The notes below the pieces were generated by a model. It was not told where the DNA came from. It worked only from the letters and a program-made list of their open reading frames with translations, and did not search any database. This document shows, in pieces, positions 1-17,696 of a stretch of DNA of 64,000 nucleotides; position 1 is the stretch's first letter; each line of letters opens with the position of its first letter. The position numbers were made by a program, and so were the translations under genes. Source of the DNA: Plicaturopsis crispa FD-325 SS-3 (taxonomy: Eukaryota > Basidiomycota > Agaricomycetes > Amylocorticiales > Amylocorticiaceae); the NCBI GenBank assembly GCA_000827205.1, contig KN832567.1, forward strand, positions 32,723 through 96,722, read 5' to 3'.

Positions 1-528
1 CACAAGCTTTGCAACCAAGGACTCGCTATCACTTCCACTTCGTCTAATTTCACTTGTGGAATCTGTACGTCCGATCCAGGTAGTTTGCTTTGACCTTACG
101 GAAAATGTGCTTTCGAGACGCTTTCTAATAGCACGACTGCATGCGCAGGTCATGAAAGCGCTGCTGCGCCCGGGCCTAATGTCGCCTTCTCCACTACGCT
201 TTCCAAAACAAATACTATCGCGCTCTGCTACCCGTCCAAGTCAACGCAGATGGACAACGGCAACGCCTACAATATATACCCGTACATTCCTACATCGTTT
301 AATACCAGCAGCCCAGGCGAAATCATGATGCTTGAACTGTCCGCCTTGCCATACATCTCACGCTCTCCCGATTTATTTGTGTACCCGACACCGACCGCCA
401 AAGACCGCTATGAAATCGATCACCGGCGGCGAACTGAAGACGAGGACGATCTGGCGGCACTTCCTATAGCTTGGGCTGAAACGACATTCAAACACTCTAC
501 CGAAGATTTGTGGAAGGATGACCCCTGA
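1..528 (+). CDS. 3' end of an unrecognised protein gene (partial)
   Basis: The frame is open from the window edge to TGA at 526-528 if one intron (80-148, GTAGTT..GCAG) is removed; read straight through, it meets TGA at about 91. The visible 150 or so residues include Cys-containing Thr/Ser-rich sequence (FTCGICTSDPG), a Pro/Tyr-rich stretch and an acidic-basic C-terminus (RRRTEDEDD). I recognise no domain. It converges on the AROM gene, whose stop lies 218 bp away. The 5' part is outside the window, so function cannot be inferred. The intron is supported only by its splice signals and the improved frame. Confidence 0.4.
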
Positions 529-745
529 TTCGTCGTGCCCATCCCCCTCCGCTTTCTCCGTACCCACTCCCGTACCTTACAGACCGTGCTTGAGGACTCT
601 GAGGACTCTAGATATCGAACTCGTGCTCACGGACGCGGACACTTGAAATTGCTGTACAGGTACCCTAAATGCTTCTATAGATACATGCATGCATGTTACA
701 CCTACATCCCCACTGCGGTGTTTACATCGTTGTAATGCTACTAAA

Positions 746-6550
<5,805 letters not shown>

Positions 6551-8719
6551 ATGCAGTTAGCTCGGTTTCCCGGTAAGTAATCTGAATCTCGCGAAACGGT
6601 CCAGAACTCATCGAACCTGGACGTTCCAGCTCGATCTGTCGTGGCCCGGTCGCTCGTGCGAGCCAGAGCCGCGCAGAATGTCCCCAGGAAAATGGTTCCG
6701 ACATCCACAAGGACAGTGGCAACAGAGTCGACTGCGTCTTCTGCCGTGAGCCTATTCTGGGTTCCTGACTTGAGCCGTGACATACCTCCCTTGCCATGTA
6801 CTAGACTCCCCCACCTCCCCCGCCGCAGTACAAGCAGCAGCCGAGATGGCGACGGTTCTTACAGAACGTCGGGCGTGTTACATTAATTACCGTCGTTGGC
6901 AGCGTCGGTGCGTTCGTATATGCGACCAACAAGGATCGTCATCCAGGGCCCCAATTGCCTTTCGACCCCGAGAAGAAGACGATCGTGGTTTTGGGCAGTG
7001 GCTGGGGTGCAACAAGTCTACTCAAGACACTGGACACCGCAGACTACAACGTCGTTGTGGTCAGCCCGAAGAACTTCTTCCTCTTCACCCCGCTGCTGCC
7101 CAGTGTCGCGGTGGGCACCATCAGCCCGCGGTCTATCCTGCAACCAACGCGTTATATCACTCGGCATAAAGCACGCGAGGTAGCTGTGATTGAAGCCGAG
7201 GCGAAATCGGTCGACGTATGTCTTTCTATATCCATTTTCATTTTCTCTTTGCCCGACTAACTATTCTATAGCCTGTAAACAAGACCGTCACCTTCTCGGA
7301 TAACTCAGAAATACAGGGTGAAGTTTCGTCGACGACTATCAAATATGACTACCTCGTATACGCTGTCGGTGCCGAGGTGCAGACCTTCGGTATTCCCGGT
7401 GTCAAAGAGCACGCCTGCTTCATGAAGGAGATCAACGACGCTGAGCGAATGCAGCGCCAGTTCATGGACTGCATCGAGAGCGCCGCTTTCCCTGGCCAGA
7501 GCACCAATGAAATTGACCGCCTCCTGCACATGGTACCCTCTTTCTTGTTGTCCCGAAAAAACATTGGGCTGATTCACTCCTAGGTCGTCGTAGGTGGTGG
7601 GCCCACAGGCGTTGAAGTAGCTGGCGAACTTCACGATTTCCTTGACGAAGACTTGAAGCAGTGGTACCCTGAACTCGCAAGCCGCATCCGCATCACCCTC
7701 GTCGAGGCCCTGCCATCCGTGCTGCCAATGTTCTCGAAGCAGCTGATCGACTACACGGAGGGCGCGTTCAAGGAGAGCAAGATCGACATCATGACGAAGA
7801 CCATGGTGAAAGAGATCAAGGAGAAGAGTGTTGTTTTGAAAATGCCCGATGGACAGGTCAAGGACGTCCCATGTGGAATGGTCGTCTGGGCAGCTGTACG
7901 TCCTATGCCTTTGGTGCGCTATACACGCCTCACACTTAATATAAACGCAGGGAAACGTTGGACGCCAAGTCACTCGGGACCTCATGGCTCAGCTCCCATC
8001 AGCGCAGACTAACAAGCGTGGCATCACCGTCGACGGTACGCTCTTTAACGCTCTCTAGGTTCACATATATATTTATCTGAGTATCTCCAGACCATCTCCG
8101 CATGGCCGGGACCGGCGGGTCCATTTTCGCACTTGGTGACTGCACATCGAGCTCCTATGCGCCCACTGCACAGGTCGCGTCGCAACAGGGTGCATACCTT
8201 GGACGCCTCTTCGCACAGATGGCAAAGCAGGAGTCACTTGCCGCGCAGCTCAAGAACGCCAAGGAAGGCGTGGACCCAGCTGAAATCCAGAAACAGCTGG
8301 ACAAGATCAAATTCCGCCCTTTCCACTACTCCCACCAGGGATCCCTCGCGTGAGCTTTCGTTTCTTTGTGCCCGATCTCCGTCTACTTCGTACTCACACC
8401 GGCGGTCACAGGTATATCGGCTCGGACAAAGCAATCGCCGATCTCCCTTTCTTCAACGGCAATGTACGTGCATGAAAGTCCACGCCTTGTCCTTCTGGAA
8501 ACCTGACGTTCCGTTACATCACAGATTGCTAGCGCTGGTGTCGCAACATACCTGTTCTGGCGCAGTGCATATATCAGCACCCTGTTCTCCCTCCGCAATC
8601 GGACTCTGGTAGCAAACGACTGGCTGAAGACGAAATTATTCGGACGGTCAGTTCTCCATTTCTTCTGGTGACTGCATACAGACTGCTCATATTTCTGTAG
8701 TGACCTGAGCCGTGACTGA
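6551..8719 (+). CDS. NDE1: External alternative (type II) NADH dehydrogenase
   Basis: Single-subunit FAD enzyme of the inner mitochondrial membrane that passes electrons from NADH to ubiquinone without pumping protons. Ten exons: 6551-6572, 6630-6745, 6829-7215, 7272-7532, 7584-7895, 7951-8035, 8091-8349, 8412-8463, 8525-8646 and 8701-8719, giving 544 residues. The N-terminus (MQLARFPARSVVARSLVRAR) is rich in Arg and Ser and lacks acids, as in a mitochondrial presequence. A hydrophobic stretch after PRWRRFLQNVGRV follows. Two dinucleotide folds are seen: VVLGSGWGATSLLK for FAD and VVVGGGPTGVEVAGEL for NADH. FALGDCTSSSYAPTAQVASQ and the C-terminal amphipathic end (KTKLFGRDLSRD) are typical of the family. 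No EF-hand insert is seen. Internal versus external orientation is inferred from the membrane segment after the presequence. Confidence 0.95.
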
Positions 8720-9045
8720 GCGATTTCGGGTAATCTTAGTTGGGCGGGACAAGGTTCTACAACTGGTTATGGCGTATATCTTTGATTGACACATAGACTA
8801 CTCTAGCTCGCTATCGTTCGTACTCAAGCTTGCTGTCGTGCGCTCGTTATTGCTTTCTATTTAAATTCCATAGACTTTCGAAAGGTTGCATTTCGAACGA
8901 TTATCACAGTGGCACTCGCGAATATTATTTATTTCCTTCCGGTTACAATTCATACATATGGGTATCAGTTTCAACTTCATGTATGCGACAGAAAGGAGAG
9001 AAGGAGTACTTGGGCGGAGGATTCGGTGACCAAGACCAGGGTATC
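8720..9045. other. Intergenic, convergent 3' ends
   Basis: About 330 bp between the stops of the NADH dehydrogenase and F-box genes, which face each other. It is AT-rich relative to its flanks. No gene or repeat is seen. Confidence 0.5.
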
Positions 9046-10712
9046 TCACCTTGGACTTACGCATGGCTGTCCTTGGTCGTCCAGCCGTATTTCGTATTTG
9101 CACCAGTAGGGCGTCCTTCCCACCCGTATATGCCACACGAAGTCGTCGAGGCAGGTAAGCCAAACATACTTCAAGTTTGTGGTCGCCTGAGCCAATTTCT
9201 CGACGAAATGTTGAAACGGTTGCATGTTAGAGCTCTGAGCGAGCATGACATGGCCAGTCGGTTGCCAATCTGTGACGGAAATGTGCAGAGTGTGTAGTCT
9301 CCTGAGGGAGATTAGCGCCTCTGCCATGGTGTCCTGATGAAAGGTTGGGTCAGCTAACCACGCCATCCGTTTCTCGTCCGGCTTACATACCAGAGACGAT
9401 TGGTTTCCGTAGCTATTATGCCCTCCGTACATCACGTCCTGCAACACTAGCACTGCGATGCGTGGGCACGCCCTCGAAATTGCATAGACCAGATCAGGCG
9501 GCGGGACACAGTCCAGAGTGAGGACCAACTCAGTGAGTGCTGGCAGCTGCGCAGTCTGGTGCACAATGTGGAAGGCGGTGGACAAAGAAACGGGATTATA
9601 CCCATGCCACATTGGTATCGTACCCGACGATGGGCTGCCATAAAGAGTGTCCCCGGACGCAGGGTCTTTCGATGCTTTCACTCTGAGGGAGGTCAGGCGC
9701 TCAGGCAGCTGGTCCAGAATATCATCGTTGGGGTAGGCCACGTTGGAGAGCACAAGGGAAGTCAGATGAGGAAGGGCCCGCCGAAAGGGCTTTTGTGAGA
9801 GAGTGGGGCCATCCGATTCTATGCGAGGGACGTAAATGAAGGCAGGTAGATGAGACCATGGGCTTTCATAGTAAACGGAGAAGTCCATATGCAGAGTCGT
9901 AAGAACAGGCATTCTCGCGACCGCAACGGAAAGATCGATAGGATCCCACGCTGGAGCGTGCCCGGTTAAGGTCAGTGAATAGAGGCAAGGCCAAGGGGCT
10001 TCGGCTAGAGTACAAACCCCGCAGAAGTCGCCCGCCACTTCAAGTTCGCAAAGCTGCAAAGAGAGGCTTTGAAAACATGACCGTACGTTTCCCAGCCTCT
10101 CGTCTAGAGAGAAAGCTGGAAATTTTTGCGACCAGCTAGCTGAGAGCGTAAGACGTCGTAGGTGCGTGAAGTGGGAAAATCCAGAGAGACGCGGGCCATC
10201 TAGCCAAGCGTCCTGGATAGCTAGGTCTTCGAGAGTAGGTGCCACGCTCGCAGCTTGCAGAAGTGTGTCTGGAGGAGGTCCGGAAAGCTTCAGTACCAGC
10301 CGCTTGAGCACAGGAAACGAAGGTATATTCCTCTCAAATGTCCCGAGGTCAATGGCCATTTCGGGTTTGCCATTTTTTGGCGTATGGTTTTGCAGGTGAA
10401 GAATTCTAAGGGTACCAGTCAGTCAGACGCACCTGGAGTGAGAAAAGAGTATAGTACTCACTGGATGTATTTCCATGTATTGCGGGGATGCATTCCCCAT
10501 CGCCTAGCGTAGGCCTCACGAAAGATGATCGGAAGACACTGCTCTCGCAAGCGTTTGCATGTGAGCGAAAGTGGTAATAGTCCGCGACCAGGATTTAGGG
10601 GATCGTCATGGTACCAGCTCGTTGAAGGCGTTGACTCGATTATCGCCTCTACGACGAGTCTGATCGTATCGTCGTTCATGGAGGTGATCGAGGGTCGCTC
10701 GGTGAGCGTCAT
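9046..10712 (-). CDS. F-box protein with leucine-rich C-terminal region
   Basis: Two exons, 10712-10462 and 10405-9046, split by a 56-bp intron, give 536 residues. The N-terminus has the fungal F-box pattern (DDTIRLVVEAIIES, then LLPLSLTCKRLREQCLPII), which in known proteins binds Skp1 within SCF ubiquitin ligases. The remainder has repeated Leu-rich segments (PVLKRLVLKLSG, LEDLAIQDAWLDG, HLRRLTLSAS, HLTSLVLSNVA, ALTELVLTLD) consistent with an LRR-like substrate-binding fold. The start ATG at 10712 is chosen because the frame upstream has no ATG; a second Met lies at 10679. Agaricomycetes carry many such genes, and the target cannot be inferred. Confidence 0.8.
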
Positions 10713-11105
10713 GGCGCTGGGAGATTGCAACTGCCTACTTGTTCTGATCAGTGCTTGTGCCACACCGATTCTGGACCGATGTGATGTGTATTTCTCGCTA
10801 CTCACCTTGGTCTTGGCCGATATCCACCAGGCTCTAAGTTCAGCTGTATCGTGCGATGTGTCCGGGTGGAGTGGCAGGATACCAAAAAGTCCAGTTCAAC
10901 GAGCTCCATTCTGCTGCCTCGAGGCGTGGAATCCCGGTGCGATCAGTGCGAGACCACACCACGGAAGGACCGAGAAAGTTCGACATGAATGCATGCGGTG
11001 ACCGGTGACCAGTCCATAAATCTAGAAAACTGAGTACAGTGAAGTCTACATTTCTGTTTGCTACAAACAAATCCAACCTGCTGTCTGCAAATCCATGCCA
11101 TACAC
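10713..11105. other. Intergenic between F-box and isomerase genes
   Basis: Upstream of the F-box start and downstream of the isomerase stop. The short open frames here look like chance; no RNA gene or repeat was recognised. Confidence 0.4.
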
Positions 11106-12325
11106 TCACTGTACTTGAATCTGTTCCACCTTCCCACCTGCGTGCTTGACTGTAAGGCTCCCATCCTCGTTCCCAAAATACGCCGCTTGCGCCATGTGGC
11201 AGAATAAGCCAACTTCGACGACGCCTGTCAGCATCTTGATGCGCGCGAGGATAGAGTACGGGTCCATCATGACCTCCTTCGCAAACGGCGCATCGATGAC
11301 GAAGTTACCGTTGTCTGTCACGACAGGCCCGGCCTTCATTGTCGCCATACGGAGCGTGGCGTTTGGCGAGCCGAGCGACTGCTGTAGGTTCTGTAGCACT
11401 TTTGCGTAGGCGAAGGGCACGACTTCAATAGGGACGCCGGCGAGGAACTGGGATTTGTGTTAGCGACAATCATCCTACATCAGGCAGGAAAAGCATACGT
11501 TTGTTCCCAGGACGTCGACATTTTTGCGATAGTCAGCGACGAGGATGAAACTGGAGGACACGGTAAGTTCCGAATGCCTGATTGCCTAGTAGGCTAAATC
11601 CTACACTTTAGCAGCCTCCGCCAGGACTTTCTCGCGAAGATGGCATGCACCCCCTCCTTTGATGCAGTTTAATGATATGTCGACTCTGCAAGACAAGTTA
11701 AATCAGGTCAAAGCTCATGCCGCAACTACTGGAGACACACTCATCAGCACCATCAATGGTGACGTCTATTGTCGGGTACTGGTCGACATCCCCGAGATTC
11801 AATTGCGAAGAAACTATGAGTTCTTTCGATTGGAATCCTGTTGGAAGCACAGAGCATATAGGCATCAAGGCCGCACAAAAAAAAGTTGGTTGCTGACCAG
11901 TTGGGATGAAGACCCGATCCTTGTTGACCTCCGGCCCTTGCGAAACAATTCGTTCCACAACGTACGGGACTGTCGAGCCTGGAGAAGGTCAAAGATGTCG
12001 GTCGCCGCATTGTCCATATCCTGAAATGGGAATCGTACCAGATCCAATGCCGATCACCTTATGCTGAGGCTCGACATGTTTGTCCACTGCAGTCCACGCT
12101 GCTAACCGTTTGGATGCTTCGATCACGCTCAACGGTTTGCCCTTGGATGCCAAGGCTAGGGCAACGAATATTCAACCTAATGCCAATGTGGTATAAACTG
12201 TATCACGTACTTGGTGCACGGACGGCGGCGAGCGTCACTGGTTCGGCACCAGGGCGAACGAGGCTCGAGATGGTAGGTAGCGGAGAGCTGTTTCTCGCAA
12301 GTTCGAGATCGTGGTGGTCAGGCAT
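11106..12325 (-). CDS. RKI1: Ribose-5-phosphate isomerase (type A)
   Basis: Interconverts ribose-5-phosphate and ribulose-5-phosphate in the non-oxidative pentose phosphate pathway, in the cytosol. Seven exons: 12325-12211, 12155-12039, 11978-11898, 11837-11741, 11685-11605, 11550-11499 and 11447-11106, giving 294 residues, a normal eukaryotic RpiA length. Family motifs in order: [14 protein letters not shown] (phosphate-binding loop), [21 protein letters not shown] (catalytic acids), [13 protein letters not shown] (catalytic Lys region), [12 protein letters not shown] and [14 protein letters not shown]. The end, VVEVGLF then DGSLTV, also matches the family. All introns are 51-60 bp. The first exon encodes about 38 Pro/Ser-containing residues not needed for catalysis, so the start is the least certain part. 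Confidence 0.95.
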
Positions 12326-13002
12326 CACAGCGGGTCGGTTTGGCAGTGTATGCAGTGAAAATGAGTGGCCAGGTCAGTGTTATTAGATGAGAGCAGGATG
12401 AGGAAAGCCGTGGACATGCGCTACTTATCGAAAACTACGATGTGGAGTGGATACGAAGAAATGCATTCCCGAAGTTCGACGCACCTGGAGCTCTGATTCC
12501 CGTCTGTCTTTTGAGGTAAAGACATGTTCAGCTTGTGTGGTATCACCCAGACTCTTGTGCTATTTGGATGTAAGTCGCAGCGAGCGGCAAAGGCTGGTGC
12601 ACGAGCTCGCAGCTCACGTCGGCCGACGCAGGCCAGCATCAATTGCGACGGAGTCTGACGGACTCAGTTGACGGAAATTACAGATCGACCACTTGGCACA
12701 TGCACGGATATCCGGAAACAGCTTTCCTTCAAATCCTTGGGCATTCCACAGCTTCAAAGTATACTGCACATTACAGGCTCGCAGGTGCCTACGATAGAAC
12801 CCTGCAGCCGCTCTATACGGTTATGGCGGTCTACAGGAGACATTACAAGTCCAACAAGAATCCAGGCGCGCCCATTTAGGTACATAAGTGGGCGCGCCTC
12901 AATTTCTGTACTCGATGAAGGCCATACTCGCACTCCGAAAACACTCCCTTAAAAGTGTCTCCGAGTCTCCGACTGTCTCCTGATAACTGGGTTTGCAGAT
13001 GT
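12326..13002. other. Intergenic with one perfect-looking hairpin
   Basis: Region between the isomerase start and the TFB5 pseudogene. It contains the isomerase promoter and the inverted repeat at 12864-12899. A 78-codon open frame at 12643-12879 resembles nothing I know and is not annotated. Confidence 0.4.
12864..12899. repeat. Short inverted repeat (GC-rich hairpin)
   Basis: Two 15-bp arms, AGGCGCGCCCATTTA and TAAGTGGGCGCGCCT, pair with a single mismatch around a 6-base loop. The core is GGCGCGCC. It may form a stem in DNA or RNA. No adjacent transcript is clear, so its role is unknown. Confidence 0.7.
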
Positions 13003-13302
13003 CGGTGTCCTTCACAATGACATGAAATGTTACACGAGAAACACACCTACTCTATATCGCTCTATATTGACCGACGCATAGACTTGGCTGTGAAACAAAT
13101 TCTGCTTTCCATGAATGCTTCATCATCAAGGACCTAACGACTTGCACGTCCTCACCAAGGCTGACGAAGGGTGCCGTGTTCGGAAGCTCGAGATCTCGAC
13201 ACGGACGTGAACTTTGTCGCCGCTCGAAACATAAAAACTGAACTTGAGTACTCTGATCAACAGCCAGAGAAGAACACGTACAGCTCGGCGAGTCGGTCAT
13301 AG
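13003..13302 (+). pseudogene. Decayed copy of TFB5 (TFIIH subunit 5)
   Basis: This stretch aligns in order with the intact TFB5 gene at 31876-32253 on the same strand. Matching parts are the small second exon (GTGTCCTTC.. at about 13005), the central exon (GCTGTGAAACAAATTCTGCT from 13087; the encoded pattern is AVKQILLSMN then FII.DL.D.HVL.KADE) and the last exon (13264-13302, including the same stop and NTY codons). Codons for four residues after the SMN motif and single bases are missing, which breaks the frame. Sequence corresponding to the last intron is still present, so it is a DNA-level duplicate and not a retrocopy. It cannot encode a functional protein. Confidence 0.8.
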
Positions 13303-14447
13303 GTGTTTGCATATAAGCAGCCGACTATAGGGCTCGCCCCAGGGAGGGCGAATGTTCTCGGTTTGTCTACCTAGTCTCCTATGAGAGTGAGCTTGGTCGG
13401 GGGCTGGGCTTCCTCGTACCAGCACCAGCTGTCCGATGCGCAAAGGATGGTTGCGCCCTCCACGAAGAGCGCGGCGATGTCAAGGCGCATCACAGCAATC
13501 CCTGCCAGATCGCGTAGGACCATGATGTCGTCCTGACCATCAACTTGGCCGGAGTGCGTCTAGACCGCAATTGCATAGGAGAACGACGTGGCTGCTTGGG
13601 CTCTACCTAGAAGACATTGAAAGGGAGACGGACGTTTGAGTTGCAATGCCGAAGGCGAAGGAGTCGGTCGAGAGCGGGAACCATAAATGTGGTGAGCGCT
13701 CGCGCAGGCCAAACGATCGGTCCTACCAAGAGGCAACGACATAGGACTCTGGGACACTAGTACTGTCAGCGAGTCTGGCGCAGCCGCGCAACAATTGGCG
13801 CGTACCATGCATATGTGGTCCAGAGGGATCAAAAGAGCCGTTGGTAGAAGACCCGCGCAAGGGGGCACATCTGGAGACCATGCTTGAGCAAATGTTAGCA
13901 AATGTTAGCAAGCTAATACGCTGCAGTGCTCGCGGTTGCAGCAGGAGCTGCTTTCAACCTGGGTCCGAAGCACCGCAATCACGGATAGAGCCAGCGTTTC
14001 TTTCACCCTTCGAGCAGGTAACCAAGATCGAAGCATTGGGCCCACCAGAGGAATCAGCCCACTCCTCGGGCATGCCAATTGAAATATTGATTATTGATGA
14101 GAGGCTATACTTCAAATTCTTAAATCCCCAAGCATGTGAGAAGGACGACGTACTACTTGGTGAAAAGTCTCGATACTAGACAACCATCAGAGTGAGACGA
14201 CGGATATTGGCACATTGTCCAAGGAGATGTCTCGATGTAGTATGTACGGAAAGCAGAGTTATAACAGTGTACACGGACGACCACCAGGAAATTCAACGCC
14301 GGAGACGGAAGGTTCAAAGAAAATGAATTTGAACTCCACGTGGAATTCTACGTCTACCGTCGCCTTTTACCCTCGTCTTCCTGATGCCCTCGCTTGAATC
14401 CTTCGCAAAGGTCTGTCGCCAACGAAATATTCTCTTTGTTCCCAACC
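13303..14447. other. Intergenic, possible gene remnants
   Basis: About 1.1 kb before the Bem46-like gene. On the minus strand, about 13560-13372 is open for roughly 60 codons (with DIMVLRDLAGIAVMRLDIAA), flanked by stops and lacking an early ATG. On the plus strand, 13841-14179 is open for 112 codons and includes a 10-bp tandem duplication (AAATGTTAGC twice, about 13892-13911). Neither matches a family I recognise; either could be a fragment. Sequence just upstream of 14448 carries the hydrolase promoter. Confidence 0.3.
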
Positions 14448-16069
14448 ATGAGCTCTGACCGTACCGACAAGGCTTCGTTCGGTACTGCAGCAGGCCTGAC
14501 AACAGTTGGTGCGCATAAACGATAGACTCGCTCAATTTCGATGGCTCACGCGTTCTGCAGGCCTCGGTTTGCTATGGTACGGCCAGAACTTCCTCATCTA
14601 CCCTTCCGCGTTCCCGCCAGGCTCGCGTACCGGTGTGTAATCATCTTTCCTCGCCGAAACGCATGTCCCAAAACGCGTGGTTACAGAGGTACCAGTCCCA
14701 ACCGATTACGACTTGCCTCATGAGGACCTCGAGCTCGAGACTCCGGATAAAGTGCTCATTCGGTCGTACCTCCTCGTGCAGCGGAAAGACATAGGACATG
14801 CAGCAGTGGCGCCTCAGACGGATGCTCAGACAGATGAAGAGGTGGGTGGCATTTGATCGCGTGCATGCGTAATTCGACGCGCTTCATTCTTGAACGTGTT
14901 TGGATGTGCCTTCTGCACGGACACGCAAGATTTCTACTCGCTGAGGCTATACTCAACGTCTGTAAACGCGCTCATAGTTCGCAGCAACACGACCAACAGT
15001 GATCATGTTTCATGGGAATGGTGGAAACCATGGCCATCGTCTACCGCTCGCACGGGTCTTTTACAAGAAAATGAGGTGCAATGTGCTGATGCTAAGCTAT
15101 CGCGGGTATACTCTCTCATCCTCTACGCGTCTTCGCATCTAATCAGCTCTTATGCGCTAGATATGGCTTGTCTGAGGGCTCGCCGTCTGAGAAAGGTTGT
15201 TATCTTTGCGCCCTTACCACGACAGGAATATAAGCTGAATGCGAATTCTATTACAGGACTTAAGATTGACGCGCAGACCGCGCTTGACTACCTAACATCA
15301 CACCCTTGTTTTTCTCAAACTGCTATTGTGCGCTACTTCTCTATGTCAATCCATCTGCCGCTTATTTGTTCTCCAGATCCTGTACGGCCAATCCATTGGT
15401 GGTGCAGTCGCTATCGACCTCGCTTCTCGTAATCCATCCAAAGTATGTACTCCACTAAGATAACCGCGGATTTTTGATCCCTCTATACTAACGATAAGTG
15501 TCACAGATCCGCGCGTTGATTGTCGAGAATACATTTCTGTCACTCCCGCAACTGATCCCTCACGCCCTCCCATTGTTGTCGCCATTTTCTTGGCTGTGTC
15601 ACCAGAAGTGGGACTCGGCGTCCAAAGTAAGTTGTATACCCGTAATGCATTATTTACCCTGGTCGAATGCTAATCTGTCAATGTCAACTTTCAAGTTACA
15701 CCTTATCCCCAAGGAAACACCGGTCCTAATGCTCAGCGGTGCTCGCGATGAAGTCGTGCCAGCCTCGCAAATGCGCGATCTATGGGACCTCTTCCTCTCA
15801 ACCCGAGGAGTCCATGGTGCTTCTAGTGCCAAAGCTGGATCCGGCTCCAGTGCAGAAGAAGCCGGGGAGACAGGCTTTGCGGCGAGCCTAGGTAGCAGTA
15901 AATTCGTGCAATTCGAGCGTGGCTCACATAGTAAGTTCCTTACACTGCAACACGCCTGTTTGAAGGAAAACTGTGATTTATAACGAATACAGATGATACG
16001 TGTGTCCAGCAGGGGTACTGGCAGGCCGTAGAAGATTTTGTCCGTGCCCTCAACGCGCCGCGGTCGTAA
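14448..16069 (+). CDS. Bem46-like alpha/beta hydrolase (membrane anchored)
   Basis: Ten exons: 14448-14508, 14561-14632, 14687-14841, 14978-15105, 15161-15195, 15257-15327, 15377-15442, 15507-15626, 15696-15930 and 15993-16069, giving 339 residues. The N-terminus has one hydrophobic segment (TAAGLTTVGLGLLWYGQNFL) that likely anchors it in the ER or plasma membrane. Hydrolase fold motifs: VIMFHGNGGNHGH (oxyanion loop), LSYRGYGLSEG, nucleophile elbow LYGQSIGGAVA with Ser, VENTFLSLPQLIP, VLMLSGARDEVVP (acid residue) and a C-terminal His in GSHND. This order is that of the Bem46/ABHD13 group, linked to cell polarity in fungi, whose substrate is unknown. The third intron, at 136 bp, is longer than its neighbours. 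A Ser/Gly/Ala-rich insert precedes the catalytic His. Confidence 0.9.
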
Positions 16070-17575
16070 GCCGCCTGTGCGTTTTGGGCCCTCGTCGTTC
16101 CTTGTACTTCCCCCCCCCTCTCCTCTGGACATTTGGCGTTCCTGGCATTATACAATACCGTCTTCTACGCGTAATACAACGTTTTCCAAATCTAGACATA
16201 CGCCGTCGACAAGGTAGTGTCCGAATCATTTCTCAAACGCTAATCCTCTTTCTGTGATGCTCTTGACTCGCAGTACATGCGTGGGTGTTACGTGCAATCT
16301 GTATGTAGTGCCCAGCTTGGAGCATGAAGATGCCTTTCCCAAATTCCCGTCCGGGGCGGCGGGCCCCAGCTGGCCGGGGGCCCTAGGCGTTTGCCGTTGA
16401 TATGCGTTGTTTGGCACTATCTTTGTGGTCAAACAACCGCTGGTTCTGCCGCGAGATCCCGGCTTCGCCGGACGAAATGCGATGGAAACTTGAACTTGTC
16501 AAAGTTGAACTCCCTGCCACTTGAACTTCAAGACATCCTGCCTCCGAGTCCTCGATCTCGGTCAATACGACGCCTGGGCCTGAACAGTTCCGCGCAGCCC
16601 AGTGAATGTCAAACCACTACTTCAAAGTACGGACCGGAAAAAAGTTAGGAAGGGTAGGTGTTGATTGTCGACAAACACATCACGTTTCAGTAAATTTCAG
16701 TACCCCTGCTTGAGGCGACAGCTTGGCTCGGCTCCCCAACATCATGGCCAACAACTTGAACTCGAGCTTGAACTCGCTCGCCCACCGCCGCCCGACGCCT
16801 TTCACTACTGCACAGTCTGCACTGCGGAACTGACGAAGATGCGATGTCGTGCTCGACCCGTTCCCCACTCCGCCTCCGCCCGGCCTTCGATGCGCTCATA
16901 CAACTATGAGCTGGATCGTCCAAGCCCTCCCCTTCTGATGTTTGTCGCCTTTGGTAGCGCTCAGGCCAACGAACATGAAACAAACCACGTCCGGGACGCG
17001 GTATGCGGCGGGTGTGAGTTTGGTACGAAGTTGCAATCGGAATCATTATTGAAAGCGGAAAGAAGCATCCACTATCGCCCGATACTTTGATGTCTTAAAT
17101 TTCTTGCTTCTTTTCGCTCCACAAACGACTACCTATAAACTCCTTGCCTGATGTGGAATGACTTGGAATTACAACATCGGACGCTGTAATGGCCTCATCT
17201 GTATCGCCGAGGCCAACTGGGACTCGGAGACAAGTTTCAGAGTCAAACTGGTTGAAGCAGAGCACCAAGTATTCGGTGGAGGTCCAGCACAGAGGATCAA
17301 ACGTAGTAGACGCGGATGCAGACATTAAGGTGAGGAGAGACACATAACGGCGCCTGCTTGCAGTACTCACTGCCGCTGTCAGACTCACTCACATACACAG
17401 TATGTAACGGAACGGGGCTTCCTCTTGTAAAATTTTCGCTCCACGTTCTGATTTATCGATACAATTCACATCTTCCCGATCGCTTGGGGTCTTGAGCCGG
17501 ACTGATTCACCCATCTGTGTTTCACGAACTCCAGAACTTTCACAACATCAACTTCTGGCGCAGAGGCCCCACCGC
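16070..17575. other. Intergenic, no supported gene
   Basis: About 1.5 kb between the hydrolase and the secreted-protein gene. Open frames at 16665-17090 (+) and 17388-17095 (-) lack recognisable motifs and reasonable splice partners. A GC-rich, partly self-complementary patch lies at about 16350-16385. Confidence 0.4.
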
Positions 17576-17582
17576 TATAAAG
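17576..17582 (+). promoter_or_regulatory. TATA box of the secreted-protein gene
   Basis: TATAAAG lies 121 bp upstream of the ATG. The same motif and its flanks (CCACCGCTATAAAGTCC) are kept in the inverted copy at about 42323-42329, supporting a role. Confidence 0.65.
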
Positions 17583-17696
17583 TCCTGCGCGTCTGCGGTA
17601 TGTTTTCCATCGACTTACTGTCATCTGCCTCTTCTCCCCCTTCTCTACTCCCAACCTCCCCACGTCTCGCCAGACACCCCCACAATCTTTACAAAA

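Noticed and set aside
12643-12879. 78-codon open frame on the plus strand
   Set aside because: No motif, no plausible splice partners, lies in the isomerase promoter region and ends in the hairpin.
16665-17090. 141-codon open frame
   Set aside because: Composition-driven; no domain or conserved pattern, and the opposite strand is equally open.
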